Origin: Pseudomonas knackmussii B13
Lineage (GTDB): Bacteria; Pseudomonadota; Gammaproteobacteria; Pseudomonadales; Pseudomonadaceae
NCBI RefSeq assembly: GCF_000689415.1
Contig: NZ_HG322950.1
Span: 1,867,501-1,931,500 of the forward strand
Length of the DNA: 64,000 bases
Direction of reading: 5' to 3'
Below are positions 21,790-29,708 of this stretch, piece after piece. The notes under the pieces are model-generated. The model saw nothing but the letters and a program-made list of their open reading frames with translations, did no database searches and was not told the DNA's origin. Position numbers and translations under genes: made by a program. Numbering within the stretch: position 1 is the stretch's first letter; every line of letters begins with the position of its first letter.

Positions 21790-21803
21790 ATGACACGGTA
21801 TCT

Positions 21804-22117
21804 ACTAAAGCTGCATCTCGGCTCTGGAGCTTGCCAACGTGACTCGCCGAGAGGCGAGACAAGAAGCGTCCGAAGACGCCGAAGCGGCGCGCTACATCGT
21901 TTTGGGGGGGCGCGGGGAAGACGGGAATGGCGGGGATAGCGGAAACCTGTAGGAGCGGACCTTGTCCGCGAAAGTAATCGCGGATGAATCCGCTCCTACA
22001 GGGAGACACCTTTGCCGGGATTTCGCGGGTGAGATCCGCTCCTGCACAGCGGGAATACCGTGCCAAGCTGTTCGCGAGCAAGCTCGCTCCTACAAGGGAA
22101 GCCGGCGCGGGCCGGGG
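21804..22117. repeat. REP-rich intergenic region after the IS
   Basis: No gene. A REP pair occupies 21949-21999 (GTAGGAGCGGACC ... ATCCGCTCCTAC), a half-REP lies near 22036-22046 (GATCCGCTCCT) and another at 22068-22093 (TTCGCGAGCAAGCTCGCTCC). The first 140 bases after the IS are ordinary unique sequence with a G7 run at 21904-21910. Confidence 0.75.
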
Positions 22118-22894
22118 TCAGGCGGCGACGTTCAGCAGGCTGCCGCTGGTGCTCTGGTAGCTTGCCGAGCTGCTGTCCTGGTAGTGCTTGGCCAGCATGG
22201 CGAGCATCTGCTGCACCATGTCGGAGTTGCTGGTGCTGCCGTCGCTGGAGCTTGAGCTGCTCGAATCGCTGCTGGCACTGGCGGTCAGGCTGCTGCCGGC
22301 GTCACTGCCCGAGGGCGGCGGAGGCGGTGGCATGTCGCCTTGGGTCTGCTGCAGGGCGCTGGTCAGCTCGTCCTTGCTGATGCTGCCGTTGTCGTCGCTG
22401 TCCAGCGCGCTGAACAGGTCGCTGGTGTCGGTACTCGAAGTGCTGCTGGCTGCGGTCAGCTCGTCGCTGCTGATGCTGCCGTCGCCATCGCTGTCCAGGG
22501 ACGACAGCAGGTCGCTGGCGGCCTGGTCGGCGGAAGGTGGCGGCGGAGGCGGTGGCATGTCGCCCTGGGCTTGTTGCAGGGCGCTGCTCAGCTCGGATTC
22601 GCTGATGCCGCCGCTGCTGTCGCTGTCCATCTGCGCGAGCAGGTCGTCGACGTCGATTTCGCTGCTGCTGGAACTGCTGTCGCTCGACGACAGGGCGCTG
22701 GTCAGTTCGCTGGAGCTGATGCTGCCGTCACCGTCGCTGTCCAGGGACTTGAACAGGTTGGCGGCGAACGCCTTCGCCTTGTCGTTGCCGCTGGTGCTGC
22801 TGGTGGTGGTTTGGGTGCTGCTGGTGGTGCTGCGCTGCGTGCTGGTTAGCCCGCTGTAGTAGCTGCTGCTGTAGCCGCTGACTCCGCTGATCAT
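22118..22894 (-). CDS. EF-hand calcium-binding protein, Ser-rich, four loops
   Basis: 258 residues. Four EF-hand loops at about 52-63 (DSDGDGSISSSE), 90-101 (DSDSSGGISESE), 134-145 (DSDGDGSISSDE) and 165-176 (DSDDNGSISKDE). They form two EF pairs, each ending in QxQGDMPPPPPP, so the protein arose by internal duplication. The N-terminus (MISGVSGYSSSYYSG) is low complexity and no classic signal peptide is seen. GGAGG precedes the ATG. A two-component system lies just upstream on the same strand. Likely a Ca2+ buffer or sensor, possibly exported by a non-Sec route; function unproven. Confidence 0.85.
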   Translation of the reverse strand: MISGVSGYSSSYYSGLTSTQRSTTSSTQTTTSSTSGNDKAKAFAANLFKSLDSDGDGSISSSELTSALSSSDSSSSSSEIDVDDLLAQMDSDSSGGISESELSSALQQAQGDMPPPPPPPSADQAASDLLSSLDSDGDGSISSDELTAASSTSSTDTSDLFSALDSDDNGSISKDELTSALQQTQGDMPPPPPPSGSDAGSSLTASASSDSSSSSSSDGSTSNSDMVQQMLAMLAKHYQDSSSASYQSTSGSLLNVAA

Positions 22895-23005
22895 TGGACT
22901 GCCTCCAAGAAGTTTCTGCTGCCGGACCCCGGTTTCCCGGTCATGCCAGCGTCGGTGAGGCAGTTGTCTGGGGTATGTGCGCTTTGTATGCGCGCGCCGA
23001 CAAAC

Positions 23006-24067
23006 TCAGGTGCGCGGCAGGCTCAGCACGGCGGTGGCGCCGCCGCCCGGGGTTTCCTCGAAGTGCAGCTCGCCGCCGTGGCGCCGCGCGGCGTCGCGGG
23101 CGATCGCCAGGCCCAGGCCGACGCCGCCGGAGTTGCGGTTGCGCGAGCCTTCCAGGCGGAAGAACGGCTCGAAAACCTGCTCGCGCATCTCGGCGGGGAT
23201 GCCCGGGCCGTGGTCCTGCACACGGATTTCCACGCGGCCGCCGCCGTCGCGCAGGACGAACTCCACGTCGCCGGCGTAGCGCAGGGCATTGTCCAGCAGG
23301 TTGCTCAGGCACGAACGCAGGGCCATGGATTGCACCTTGAGCGGCGCGCACTGGCCCTCGACACGCACCTTGGCGCCATGTTCGCAGGCGTCCTCGGCGA
23401 GGGACTCGACCAGCGCCATCACGTCCAGCCACTGCCGCGGTTCACTGGCGCGCTCCTGATGCAGGTAGTGCAGGGTCGAGTCGAGCATGCCGATCATCTC
23501 GCTCAGGTCCTGGCTGATGCGCGTGCGCAGCTGCGGGTTGTCGATCTCCTCGACGCGCAGCTTCAGCCGCGAGAGCGGCGTGCGCAGGTCATGGGAGACC
23601 GCCACCAGCATGCGGCTGCGCTGCTGCACCTGTTCGCGGATGCGTTCGCGCATGCGGTTGAAAGCCTGCGCCGCCTGCTTGGCTTCCTGCGGACCGGTTT
23701 CGGGTATCGGCGGGCTGTCGAGGTCGTCGCTGAGCTGGCGCGCGGCGTCGCCCAGGCGCTGCACGGGCCGCGCCAGCAGGCGTGCGCCGAACCAGGCAGC
23801 GCCGACCAGGGCCAGCAGCTGGAACAGGAAGGGCCCGCCAAGAAGCGGTGGATGGTGCGGCGGTGGGCCGAATTCCGGTGGCGGGCCGTGCGGCTCGCGC
23901 GGGTCGAACCCGGCCTGCTCATGCGGCGGCGGGGGTGGAAAGTCTCGGTGGTGGTAGTGCTCGAACCAGACGAAGGCCAGCAGGTGGGCAACCACGATGG
24001 CCAGCAGGAAGACCCCGAACAGGCGGGCGAACAGAGTGTCGGCAAGCTGCAGGGAGCGCTTCTTCAT
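23006..24067 (-). CDS. Sensor histidine kinase with His/Pro/Glu-rich periplasmic loop
   Basis: 353 residues. Membrane helix about 13-35, a short periplasmic loop (about 36-77) rich in His, Pro, Glu and Asp (FEHYHHRDFPPPPPHE, EPHGPPPEF, PPPHHPP), second helix about 79-98, HAMP, HisKA with His159 (VAVSHDLRTPLSRL), and HATPase (NLLDNALRYA; DHGPGIP; GVGLGLAIA). The loop looks suited to binding a divalent metal ion, but that is inference. It is cotranscribed with the OmpR-type regulator 26 nt upstream and probably with the EF-hand gene downstream. Confidence 0.92.
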   Translation of the reverse strand: MKKRSLQLADTLFARLFGVFLLAIVVAHLLAFVWFEHYHHRDFPPPPPHEQAGFDPREPHGPPPEFGPPPHHPPLLGGPFLFQLLALVGAAWFGARLLARPVQRLGDAARQLSDDLDSPPIPETGPQEAKQAAQAFNRMRERIREQVQQRSRMLVAVSHDLRTPLSRLKLRVEEIDNPQLRTRISQDLSEMIGMLDSTLHYLHQERASEPRQWLDVMALVESLAEDACEHGAKVRVEGQCAPLKVQSMALRSCLSNLLDNALRYAGDVEFVLRDGGGRVEIRVQDHGPGIPAEMREQVFEPFFRLEGSRNRNSGGVGLGLAIARDAARRHGGELHFEETPGGGATAVLSLPRT

Positions 24068-24093
24068 CGGTCGGTCTCAGGCCTCGCGCCGCT

Positions 24094-24852
24094 TCAGGCG
24101 ATTTCGCTGACGTCGAACAGATAGCCTTCGCCGCGCACGGTCTTGATCAGCTTCGGCGAGCGCGGGTCGTCGCCGAGCTTCTGCCGCAGGCGCGAGACCA
24201 GCAGGTCGATGCTGCGGTCGAAGGCTTCGATGGCGCGGCCGCGCGCGGCGTCCAGAAGAAGCTCGCGGTTGAGCACCCGGCGCGGGCGCTCGATGAAGGT
24301 CCAGAGCAGGCGGAACTCGGCGTTCGACAGCGGCACCACCAGGCCGTCCGGGGTGTGCAGCTGGCGCAGCACGCTGTCCAGGCGCCACTGGTCGAAGCGC
24401 ACCTGCGAGCGCGGTTCGTTGCGCGTGCCTTCGTCGCCACGGACGCGGCGCAGGATGGTCTGGATGCGCGCCACCAGTTCGCGCGGCTCGAAGGGCTTGG
24501 CCATGTAGTCGTCGGCGCCCAGCTCCAGGCCGATGATGCGGTCGGCCGGCTCGCAGCGCGCGGTGAGCATGAGAATCGGGATATCCGACTCGCTGCGCAG
24601 GTGGCGGCACAGCGACAGGCCGTCCTCGCCCGGCAGCATCAGGTCGAGCACCACCACGTCGAAGCTTTCCTCGGCCAGCGCCTGGCGCATCTGCTGGCCG
24701 TCGGCGACGCCGCGCGTCTCGATGTTGAAGCGCGCGAGGTACCCGCAGAGCAGCTCGCGGATCGGCTCGTCGTCGTCCACCAGCAGGGCGCGGGTGGTCC
24801 AGCGGCGGGGGGCTTCGGAGGGCGTGGTGGCGGGAGAGGGGCTGCGCTGCAT
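24094..24852 (-). CDS. OmpR-family response regulator
   Basis: 252 residues. A short N-terminal extension (1-20), a receiver domain with acidic pair DDDE (about 26-29), phospho-acceptor Asp70 (VVVLDLMLPGEDG) and Lys in YMAKPFEP, then a winged-helix DNA-binding domain ending TVRGEGYLFDVSEIA. First gene of the minus-strand unit regulator-kinase-(EF-hand). Target genes are unknown; the divergent kdp operon starts 285 bp away but has its own KdpDE. Confidence 0.94.
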   Translation of the reverse strand: MQRSPSPATTPSEAPRRWTTRALLVDDDEPIRELLCGYLARFNIETRGVADGQQMRQALAEESFDVVVLDLMLPGEDGLSLCRHLRSESDIPILMLTARCEPADRIIGLELGADDYMAKPFEPRELVARIQTILRRVRGDEGTRNEPRSQVRFDQWRLDSVLRQLHTPDGLVVPLSNAEFRLLWTFIERPRRVLNRELLLDAARGRAIEAFDRSIDLLVSRLRQKLGDDPRSPKLIKTVRGEGYLFDVSEIA

Positions 24853-25025
24853 GGGAGTCCTGTGGCGGGCGGGACACGCTCGGCGAGTGTCGGGGCAGGG
24901 GGCGGATGCTAACCCGCGGTTACACGGGCGGCCAGGCTGGAGGAGCCTGACGGACGTGCATATCGACGAAATGTCATGCGTGTATCCGGATTGCTACAAA
25001 GCCCGCCGAAGCCGACCCCAGAGGC

Positions 25026-25079
25026 TTCTTTACGCTTTCTTTATGCCCTGCCGACAGGCCGCCAATCGCTTCTTTACGC
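25026..25079 (+). promoter_or_regulatory. Direct repeats upstream of kdpF (candidate KdpE boxes)
   Basis: TTCTTTACGC at 25026-25035, TTCTTTATGC at 25037-25046 and TTCTTTACGC at 25070-25079. The first two are spaced 11 bp apart, about one helical turn, and the third lies 44 bp from the first. T-rich direct repeats at helical spacing are what an OmpR-family dimer such as KdpE binds. The last repeat ends 57 bp before kdpF. Confidence 0.55.
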
Positions 25080-25136
25080 CCCCTTTGCGGACACTTTCCC
25101 CATCGCAAGGATTCGCCTGCGTGAGGAGACAAAGAC

Positions 25137-25226
25137 ATGAGCGTGCTCGACGGGGTGTCCCTGGTTCTGGCCACGGGACTATTCATCTACTTGCTGGTGG
25201 CGCTGCTGCGCGCCGACCGCACCTAA
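25137..25226 (+). CDS. kdpF: K+-transporting ATPase small subunit KdpF
   Basis: 29 residues, one membrane helix: MSVLDGVSLVLATGLFIYLL then VALLRADRT. KdpF is a lipid-like peptide that stabilises the KdpFABC complex. The length and the ending YLLVALLRAD(R) are typical. GAGGAG precedes the ATG, and kdpA follows 9 nt later. Confidence 0.93.
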   Translation: MSVLDGVSLVLATGLFIYLLVALLRADRT

Positions 25227-25235
25227 GGAGGCCGC

Positions 25236-26930
25236 ATGAACAGCCATGATGTGCTGCTGCTGGTGGCCTTCTTCGTCCTGGTACTGGCGCCCGCGCCGCT
25301 GCTGGGACGTTTCTATTACAAGGTGATGGAGGGCCAGCGGACCTTCCTCAGCCCGGTGCTCCTGCCGGTGGAGCGGATGATCTATCGCGTCTGCGGGGTC
25401 GATCCGCAGGCCGAGCAGAACTGGAAGACCTACACCCTGGCCCTGCTGGCCTTCAACCTGGTCGGCCTGGCCGTGCTCTTCGCCATCCTGGTCGGGCAGG
25501 GCGCGCTGCCGCTCAACCCGCAGCACATGCCGGGTCTGGAGTGGACCCTGGCGTTCAACACCGCGGTGAGCTTCGTCACCAACACCAACTGGCAGGCCTA
25601 TAGCGGCGAAGCCTCGCTGAGCTACCTGAGCCAGATGCTCGGCCTGACCGTGCAGAACTTCGTCAGCCCGGCGGTTGGCGTGGCTGTGCTGGTGGTGCTG
25701 GCGCGCGGCATTGCCCGCAAGTCCACGCAGAACCTCGGCAACTTCTGGGTCGACCTGACCCGCGCCACCCTCTACGGCCTGCTGCCGCTGTGCCTGCTGA
25801 TGGCGCTGTTCCTGGTCTGGCAGGGCGTGCCGCAGACCTTCCTCGACTACGTCCACGCCAGCACCCTGCAGGGCGCCGACCAGGTCATCCCGCTCGGTCC
25901 GGCGGCCAGCCAGATCGCCATCAAGCAGTTGGGCACCAACGGTGGCGGCTTCTTCGGCGTGAACTCGGCGCACCCGTTCGAAAACCCCAGCGCCTGGGCC
26001 AACCTGTTCGAGGTGGCCTCGATCATCCTGATTCCAGCGGCGCTGGTGTTCACCTTCGGCCACTACGTGAAGGACCTGCGCCAGAGCCGCGCGATCCTCG
26101 GCTGCATGCTGCTGATGCTGGTCATCGGCCTGGGCGTGGCGCTGTGGGCCGAGTACCAGCCCAACCCGACCCTGGCGCACCTGCCGATCACCCAGGGCGC
26201 CCCCCTGGAAGGCAAGGAAAGCCGCTTCGGCACCACCGCCAGCGTGCTCTGGGCCGTGACCACCACCGCCGCCTCCAACGGCTCGGTGAACGCCATGCAC
26301 GACAGCCTCAACCCGCTCAGCGGCCTGGTGGCGATGTTCAACATGATGCTCGGCGAGGTGATCTTCGGCGGCGTTGGCTCGGGCCTCTACGGGATGCTGC
26401 TGTTCGTCCTGGTCGCGGTGTTCCTCGCCGGCCTGATGATCGGCCGCACCCCGGAATACCTCGGCAAGAAACTGGAGGCCCGCGAGGTTCGCCTGCTGGT
26501 CGCCACCTTGCTGGTGATGCCGGTCGGCGTGCTGGTGCTCGGCGCCATCGCCGCCAGCCTGCCGGGCCCGGCATCGGCCGTCACCAACCCAGGCGCTCAC
26601 GGCTTCAGCCAGCTGCTGTATGCCTACACCTCGGGCACCGCGAACAACGGCTCGGCCTTCGCCGGCTTCGGCGCCAACACCCCGTTCCACAACCTGATGA
26701 TCGCCCTGGCCATGCTCATCGGCCGCTTCGGCTACATCGTCCCGGTGCTGGCGATTGCCGGCAGCCTGGCGGCGAAGAAGCGCGTGCCGGTCGGGCCGAA
26801 CAGCTTCCCCACCCACGGACTGCTGTTCATCGGCCTGCTGACCGCGACCATCCTCCTGGTCGGCGGCCTGAACTTCCTGCCGACCCTGGTCCTCGGCCCG
26901 GTGGCCGATCACCTGGCCCTCGGCTTCTGA
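25236..26930 (+). CDS. kdpA: K+-transporting ATPase subunit A
   Basis: 564 residues, full length. The channel-like subunit of the high-affinity K+ pump, with ten or so helices and four selectivity-filter repeats: NTAVSFVTNTNWQAYSGE (first), GTNGGGFFGVNSAHPFENP (second), TTTAASNGSVNAMHDSLN (third) and YTSGTANNGSAFAGFGAN (fourth). It moves K+ into the tunnel to KdpB. AAGGAGG precedes the ATG. Part of kdpFABCDE. Confidence 0.98.
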   Translation: MNSHDVLLLVAFFVLVLAPAPLLGRFYYKVMEGQRTFLSPVLLPVERMIYRVCGVDPQAEQNWKTYTLALLAFNLVGLAVLFAILVGQGALPLNPQHMPGLEWTLAFNTAVSFVTNTNWQAYSGEASLSYLSQMLGLTVQNFVSPAVGVAVLVVLARGIARKSTQNLGNFWVDLTRATLYGLLPLCLLMALFLVWQGVPQTFLDYVHASTLQGADQVIPLGPAASQIAIKQLGTNGGGFFGVNSAHPFENPSAWANLFEVASIILIPAALVFTFGHYVKDLRQSRAILGCMLLMLVIGLGVALWAEYQPNPTLAHLPITQGAPLEGKESRFGTTASVLWAVTTTAASNGSVNAMHDSLNPLSGLVAMFNMMLGEVIFGGVGSGLYGMLLFVLVAVFLAGLMIGRTPEYLGKKLEAREVRLLVATLLVMPVGVLVLGAIAASLPGPASAVTNPGAHGFSQLLYAYTSGTANNGSAFAGFGANTPFHNLMIALAMLIGRFGYIVPVLAIAGSLAAKKRVPVGPNSFPTHGLLFIGLLTATILLVGGLNFLPTLVLGPVADHLALGF

Positions 26931-26941
26931 GGAGCCAACAG

Positions 26942-29011
26942 ATGAATGCCAAGACCCAGGACATGTCGCTGAAAGCTGCCATGCCCGCTTCCGATAAACG
27001 CCAGAGCCTGAGCTTCGCCGCGCTGTGGAAGCCGGCGCTGCTGCAGGCCTTCGTCAAGCTCGACCCGCGCCAGCTGCAGCGCTCGCCGGTGATGCTGGTG
27101 GTCGAGCTGACCGCCGTCCTCACCACCGTGCTGTGCTTCACCGGCGGCGATAACGTGCCGCTCGCGGTAGCCGCGCAGATCGCCGCCTGGCTGTGGTTCA
27201 CCGTGCTCTTCGCCAACTTCGCCGAGGCCCTCGCGGAGGGCCGCGGCAAGGCCCGCGCCGACAGCCTCAAGGCCGGCACCCAGGGCCTGATGGCGCAGCG
27301 CCTGAACGTCGACGGCGCCTACGAGAGCGTGCCCGCCAGCAGCCTGCGCAAAGGCGATGTGGTGCGCGTGGTGGCCGGCGAGCTGATCCCCGGCGACGGC
27401 GAGGTGATCGAGGGCGTGGCCGCGGTCAACGAGTCGGCCATCACCGGCGAATCGGCGCCGGTGATCCGCGAATCCGGCGGCGACCGTTCGGCCGTCACCG
27501 GCAACACCCGCCTGGTCTCCGACTGGCTGGTGGTGCGGATCAGCGTCAACCCGGGCGAGTCGACCCTCGACCGGATGATCGCCCTGGTCGAAGGTGCCAA
27601 GCGCCAGAAGACCCCCAACGAGGTGGCGCTGGACATCCTGCTGATCGGCCTGACGCTGATCTTCCTGCTGGTAGTGGTGACCCTGAAGCCCTTCGCCCTG
27701 TTCGCCGGCGGCCACCTGCCGCTGGTGTTCCTGGTGGCGCTGCTGGTGACCCTGATCCCGACCACCATCGGCGGCCTGCTCTCGGCCATCGGCATCGCCG
27801 GCATGGACCGCCTGGTGCGCCTGAACGTGATCGCCAAGTCCGGCCGCGCTGTGGAGGCGGCGGGTGACGTGCACGTGCTGATGCTCGACAAGACCGGCAC
27901 CATCACCTTCGGCAACCGTCGCTGCAGCGCGCTGCATGCCGCGCCTGGCGTCGCCGCCGTGCAGCTGGCCGAGGGCGCGCTGCTGGCCTCGCTGGCCGAC
28001 GACACCCCCGAGGGCAAGTCGATCGTCGAGTACGTTCGCGGCCTGCACCGCATTGCCGAGCCTGCGCGCGAGCTGATGACCCCAATCGCCTTCAGCGCGG
28101 AAACCCGCCTGTCCGGCGTGGATATCCACAACCACGTCTACCGCAAGGGTGCCGTGGACGCCGCGCTGGCCTTCATCGGCCGCGCCCGCAACGACATGCC
28201 GGAAAGCCTGGCCAAGGAAGTCGAGCGCATCGCCCAGAGCGGCGGCACTCCGCTGCTGGTGGTGGCGGACGGCAAGCTGCTCGGCGCCATCCACTTGAAG
28301 GACGTGGTCAAGCCGGGCATCCGCGAGCGTTTCGCCGAGCTGCGCCGCATGGGCATCCGCACCGTGATGGTGACCGGCGACAACCCGCTGACCGCCGCCG
28401 CGATTGCCGCCGAAGCGGGCGTGGACGACGTGATCGCCGAAGCCACCCCGGAGAAGAAACTGGCGCGTATCCGCCAGGAACAGGGTGAAGGGCGCATGGT
28501 CGCGATGTGCGGTGACGGCGCCAACGATGCCCCGGCTCTCGCGCAAGCGGACGTCGGCATGGCGATGAACGACGGCACCCAGGCGGCCCGCGAGGCAGCC
28601 AACCTGGTGGACCTGGACAGCGACCCGACCAAGCTGCTCGACGTGGTGCAGGTCGGCAAGGAACTGCTGGTGACCCGCGGCGCGCTGACCACCTTCTCGG
28701 TGGCCAACGACGTGGCCAAGTACTTCGCCATCCTGCCCGCGCTGTTCGCCGGCATCTATCCGCAACTGCAGGTGCTCAACGTCATGCACCTGGCCAGCCC
28801 GCAGAGCGCCATCCTCTCGGCCATCGTGTTCAACGCGCTGATCATCATCGCGCTGATCCCCCTGGCCCTGCGCGGCGTGCGCGTGGCGGCGACCGACGCC
28901 ATGCACCTGCTGCGGCGCAACCTGCTGATCTACGGGGTGGGCGGGATCATCGCGCCCTTCATCGGCATCAAGGCCATCGACCTGCTGCTGGTAGCGCTGG
29001 GCCTGGCCTGA
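26942..29011 (+). CDS. kdpB: K+-transporting P-type ATPase subunit B
   Basis: 689 residues from the ATG 11 nt after kdpA. P-type ATPase: TGES (168-171) in the actuator domain, phosphorylated Asp316 in LMLDKTGTIT, KGA in the nucleotide domain (HVYRKGAVDA), and hinge GDGANDAPALAQADVGMAMN. It hydrolyses ATP to drive K+ uptake with KdpA and KdpC. A longer in-frame ORF begins inside kdpA but has no biological meaning. A 120-bp gap with an inserted repeat separates it from kdpC. Confidence 0.98.
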   Translation: MNAKTQDMSLKAAMPASDKRQSLSFAALWKPALLQAFVKLDPRQLQRSPVMLVVELTAVLTTVLCFTGGDNVPLAVAAQIAAWLWFTVLFANFAEALAEGRGKARADSLKAGTQGLMAQRLNVDGAYESVPASSLRKGDVVRVVAGELIPGDGEVIEGVAAVNESAITGESAPVIRESGGDRSAVTGNTRLVSDWLVVRISVNPGESTLDRMIALVEGAKRQKTPNEVALDILLIGLTLIFLLVVVTLKPFALFAGGHLPLVFLVALLVTLIPTTIGGLLSAIGIAGMDRLVRLNVIAKSGRAVEAAGDVHVLMLDKTGTITFGNRRCSALHAAPGVAAVQLAEGALLASLADDTPEGKSIVEYVRGLHRIAEPARELMTPIAFSAETRLSGVDIHNHVYRKGAVDAALAFIGRARNDMPESLAKEVERIAQSGGTPLLVVADGKLLGAIHLKDVVKPGIRERFAELRRMGIRTVMVTGDNPLTAAAIAAEAGVDDVIAEATPEKKLARIRQEQGEGRMVAMCGDGANDAPALAQADVGMAMNDGTQAAREAANLVDLDSDPTKLLDVVQVGKELLVTRGALTTFSVANDVAKYFAILPALFAGIYPQLQVLNVMHLASPQSAILSAIVFNALIIIALIPLALRGVRVAATDAMHLLRRNLLIYGVGGIIAPFIGIKAIDLLLVALGLA

Positions 29012-29022
29012 CGTTCGGTTTC

Positions 29023-29099
29023 CGGGTCCCCGCGTGCGCGGGGATGACGAGGAGGGGGAGGGCGTCCCATCCCGTCACTCCCGCGAATGCGGGAGCCCA
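29023..29099. repeat. Inverted repeat pair inside the kdp operon
   Basis: Hairpin CCCCGCG-T-GCGCGGGG (29028-29043) followed by ATGACG, and hairpin CTCCCGC-GAAT-GCGGGAG (29078-29095) preceded by CGTCA. The two face each other. A related CGTCATCCTCGCGAACGCGGGAG copy lies at 20467-20489. It fills nearly all of the unusual gap between kdpB and kdpC, so it looks inserted. Confidence 0.75.
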
Positions 29100-29131
29100 G
29101 AAGACGCCCAATCGAATCGAGGAATACCCAA

Positions 29132-29680
29132 ATGCTCAAGCAACTCCGTCCCGCCATCGCCTCCCTGGCCCTGCTGTCCGTGGTCACCGGCGTGGCTTAT
29201 CCGCTGGTCGTCACCGGCATCGCCCAGGTCGCCTTCCCGGCGCAGGCCAATGGCAGCCTGGTGCGCGACGCCCAGGGCCAGGTGCGCGGCTCGTCGCTGA
29301 TCGCGCAGAAGTTCGAGGGCCCGCAGTGGTTCCACGAGCGGCCCTCGGCCGGTGATTTCGCTACCGTTTCCAGCAGCGCTTCCAACCTGTCTCCGGGCAA
29401 CCCGGCGCTGGCCGCACGTATCGCCAAGGACGCCGCCAGTGAAGCGGTAGGCGGTCAACCGGTGCCGCAGGCGCTGGTCACCACGTCCGGCAGCGGCCTC
29501 GATCCGCAGCTGCCGCCGGAGGCCGCGCTCTACCAGGTGCCGCGCATCGCCGCCGCGCGCAACCTGCCGGCCGATAACGTGCAGCGCCTGGTGGAGGCGA
29601 ACACCCAGCGCCCGCTGGTGGGCCCGGCCGTGGTCAACGTGCTGGCGCTGAACATGGCTCTCGAACAGGCCGCTCGCTAG
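29132..29680 (+). CDS. kdpC: K+-transporting ATPase subunit C
   Basis: 182 residues. One N-terminal membrane helix (about 9-30) and a periplasmic domain with family motifs VTGVAYPLVVTGIAQVAFP, GSSLIAQKFEGPQWFHERPS, SGSGLDPQLPPEAALYQVPR and LVEANTQRP. It assists ATP and K+ binding in KdpFABC. GAGGAAT precedes the chosen ATG; a longer ORF upstream is encoded by the repeat and is rejected. Confidence 0.97.
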   Translation: MLKQLRPAIASLALLSVVTGVAYPLVVTGIAQVAFPAQANGSLVRDAQGQVRGSSLIAQKFEGPQWFHERPSAGDFATVSSSASNLSPGNPALAARIAKDAASEAVGGQPVPQALVTTSGSGLDPQLPPEAALYQVPRIAAARNLPADNVQRLVEANTQRPLVGPAVVNVLALNMALEQAAR

Positions 29681-29708
29681 ACTTGCGCGCAATCCCGAGG
29701 AGACCCGC

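Larger units (their letters stand above)
20577..21803 (+). mobile_element. IS110-family insertion sequence, complete, 1227 bp
   Basis: Boundaries are set by a CT core present once at each junction (20575-20576 and 21802-21803) and by guide matches in the leader RNA. The element has a long 5' non-coding part (235 bp), one intact transposase gene and a very short 3' part (14 bp), the IS110-group layout, with no terminal inverted repeats. Removing it rejoins TTATTCGCC-CT-AC, the regular tail of the GTAGGGCG palindrome. Which copy of the CT belongs to the element is arbitrary. Confidence 0.85.

Noticed and set aside
21891..21898. CTACATCG as an alternative right end of the IS
   Set aside because: It agrees with a right guide reading ATGTAG, but the donor guide ACGGTATCT matches only 21795-21803, giving a consistent right end there. 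CTACATCG also occurs inside the leader (20791), so it is not diagnostic.
25790..26941. Upstream extension of the kdpB frame to 1073 codons
   Set aside because: It lies in another frame of kdpA, is Arg/Pro-rich, and kdpB has its own ATG at 26942 with normal length.
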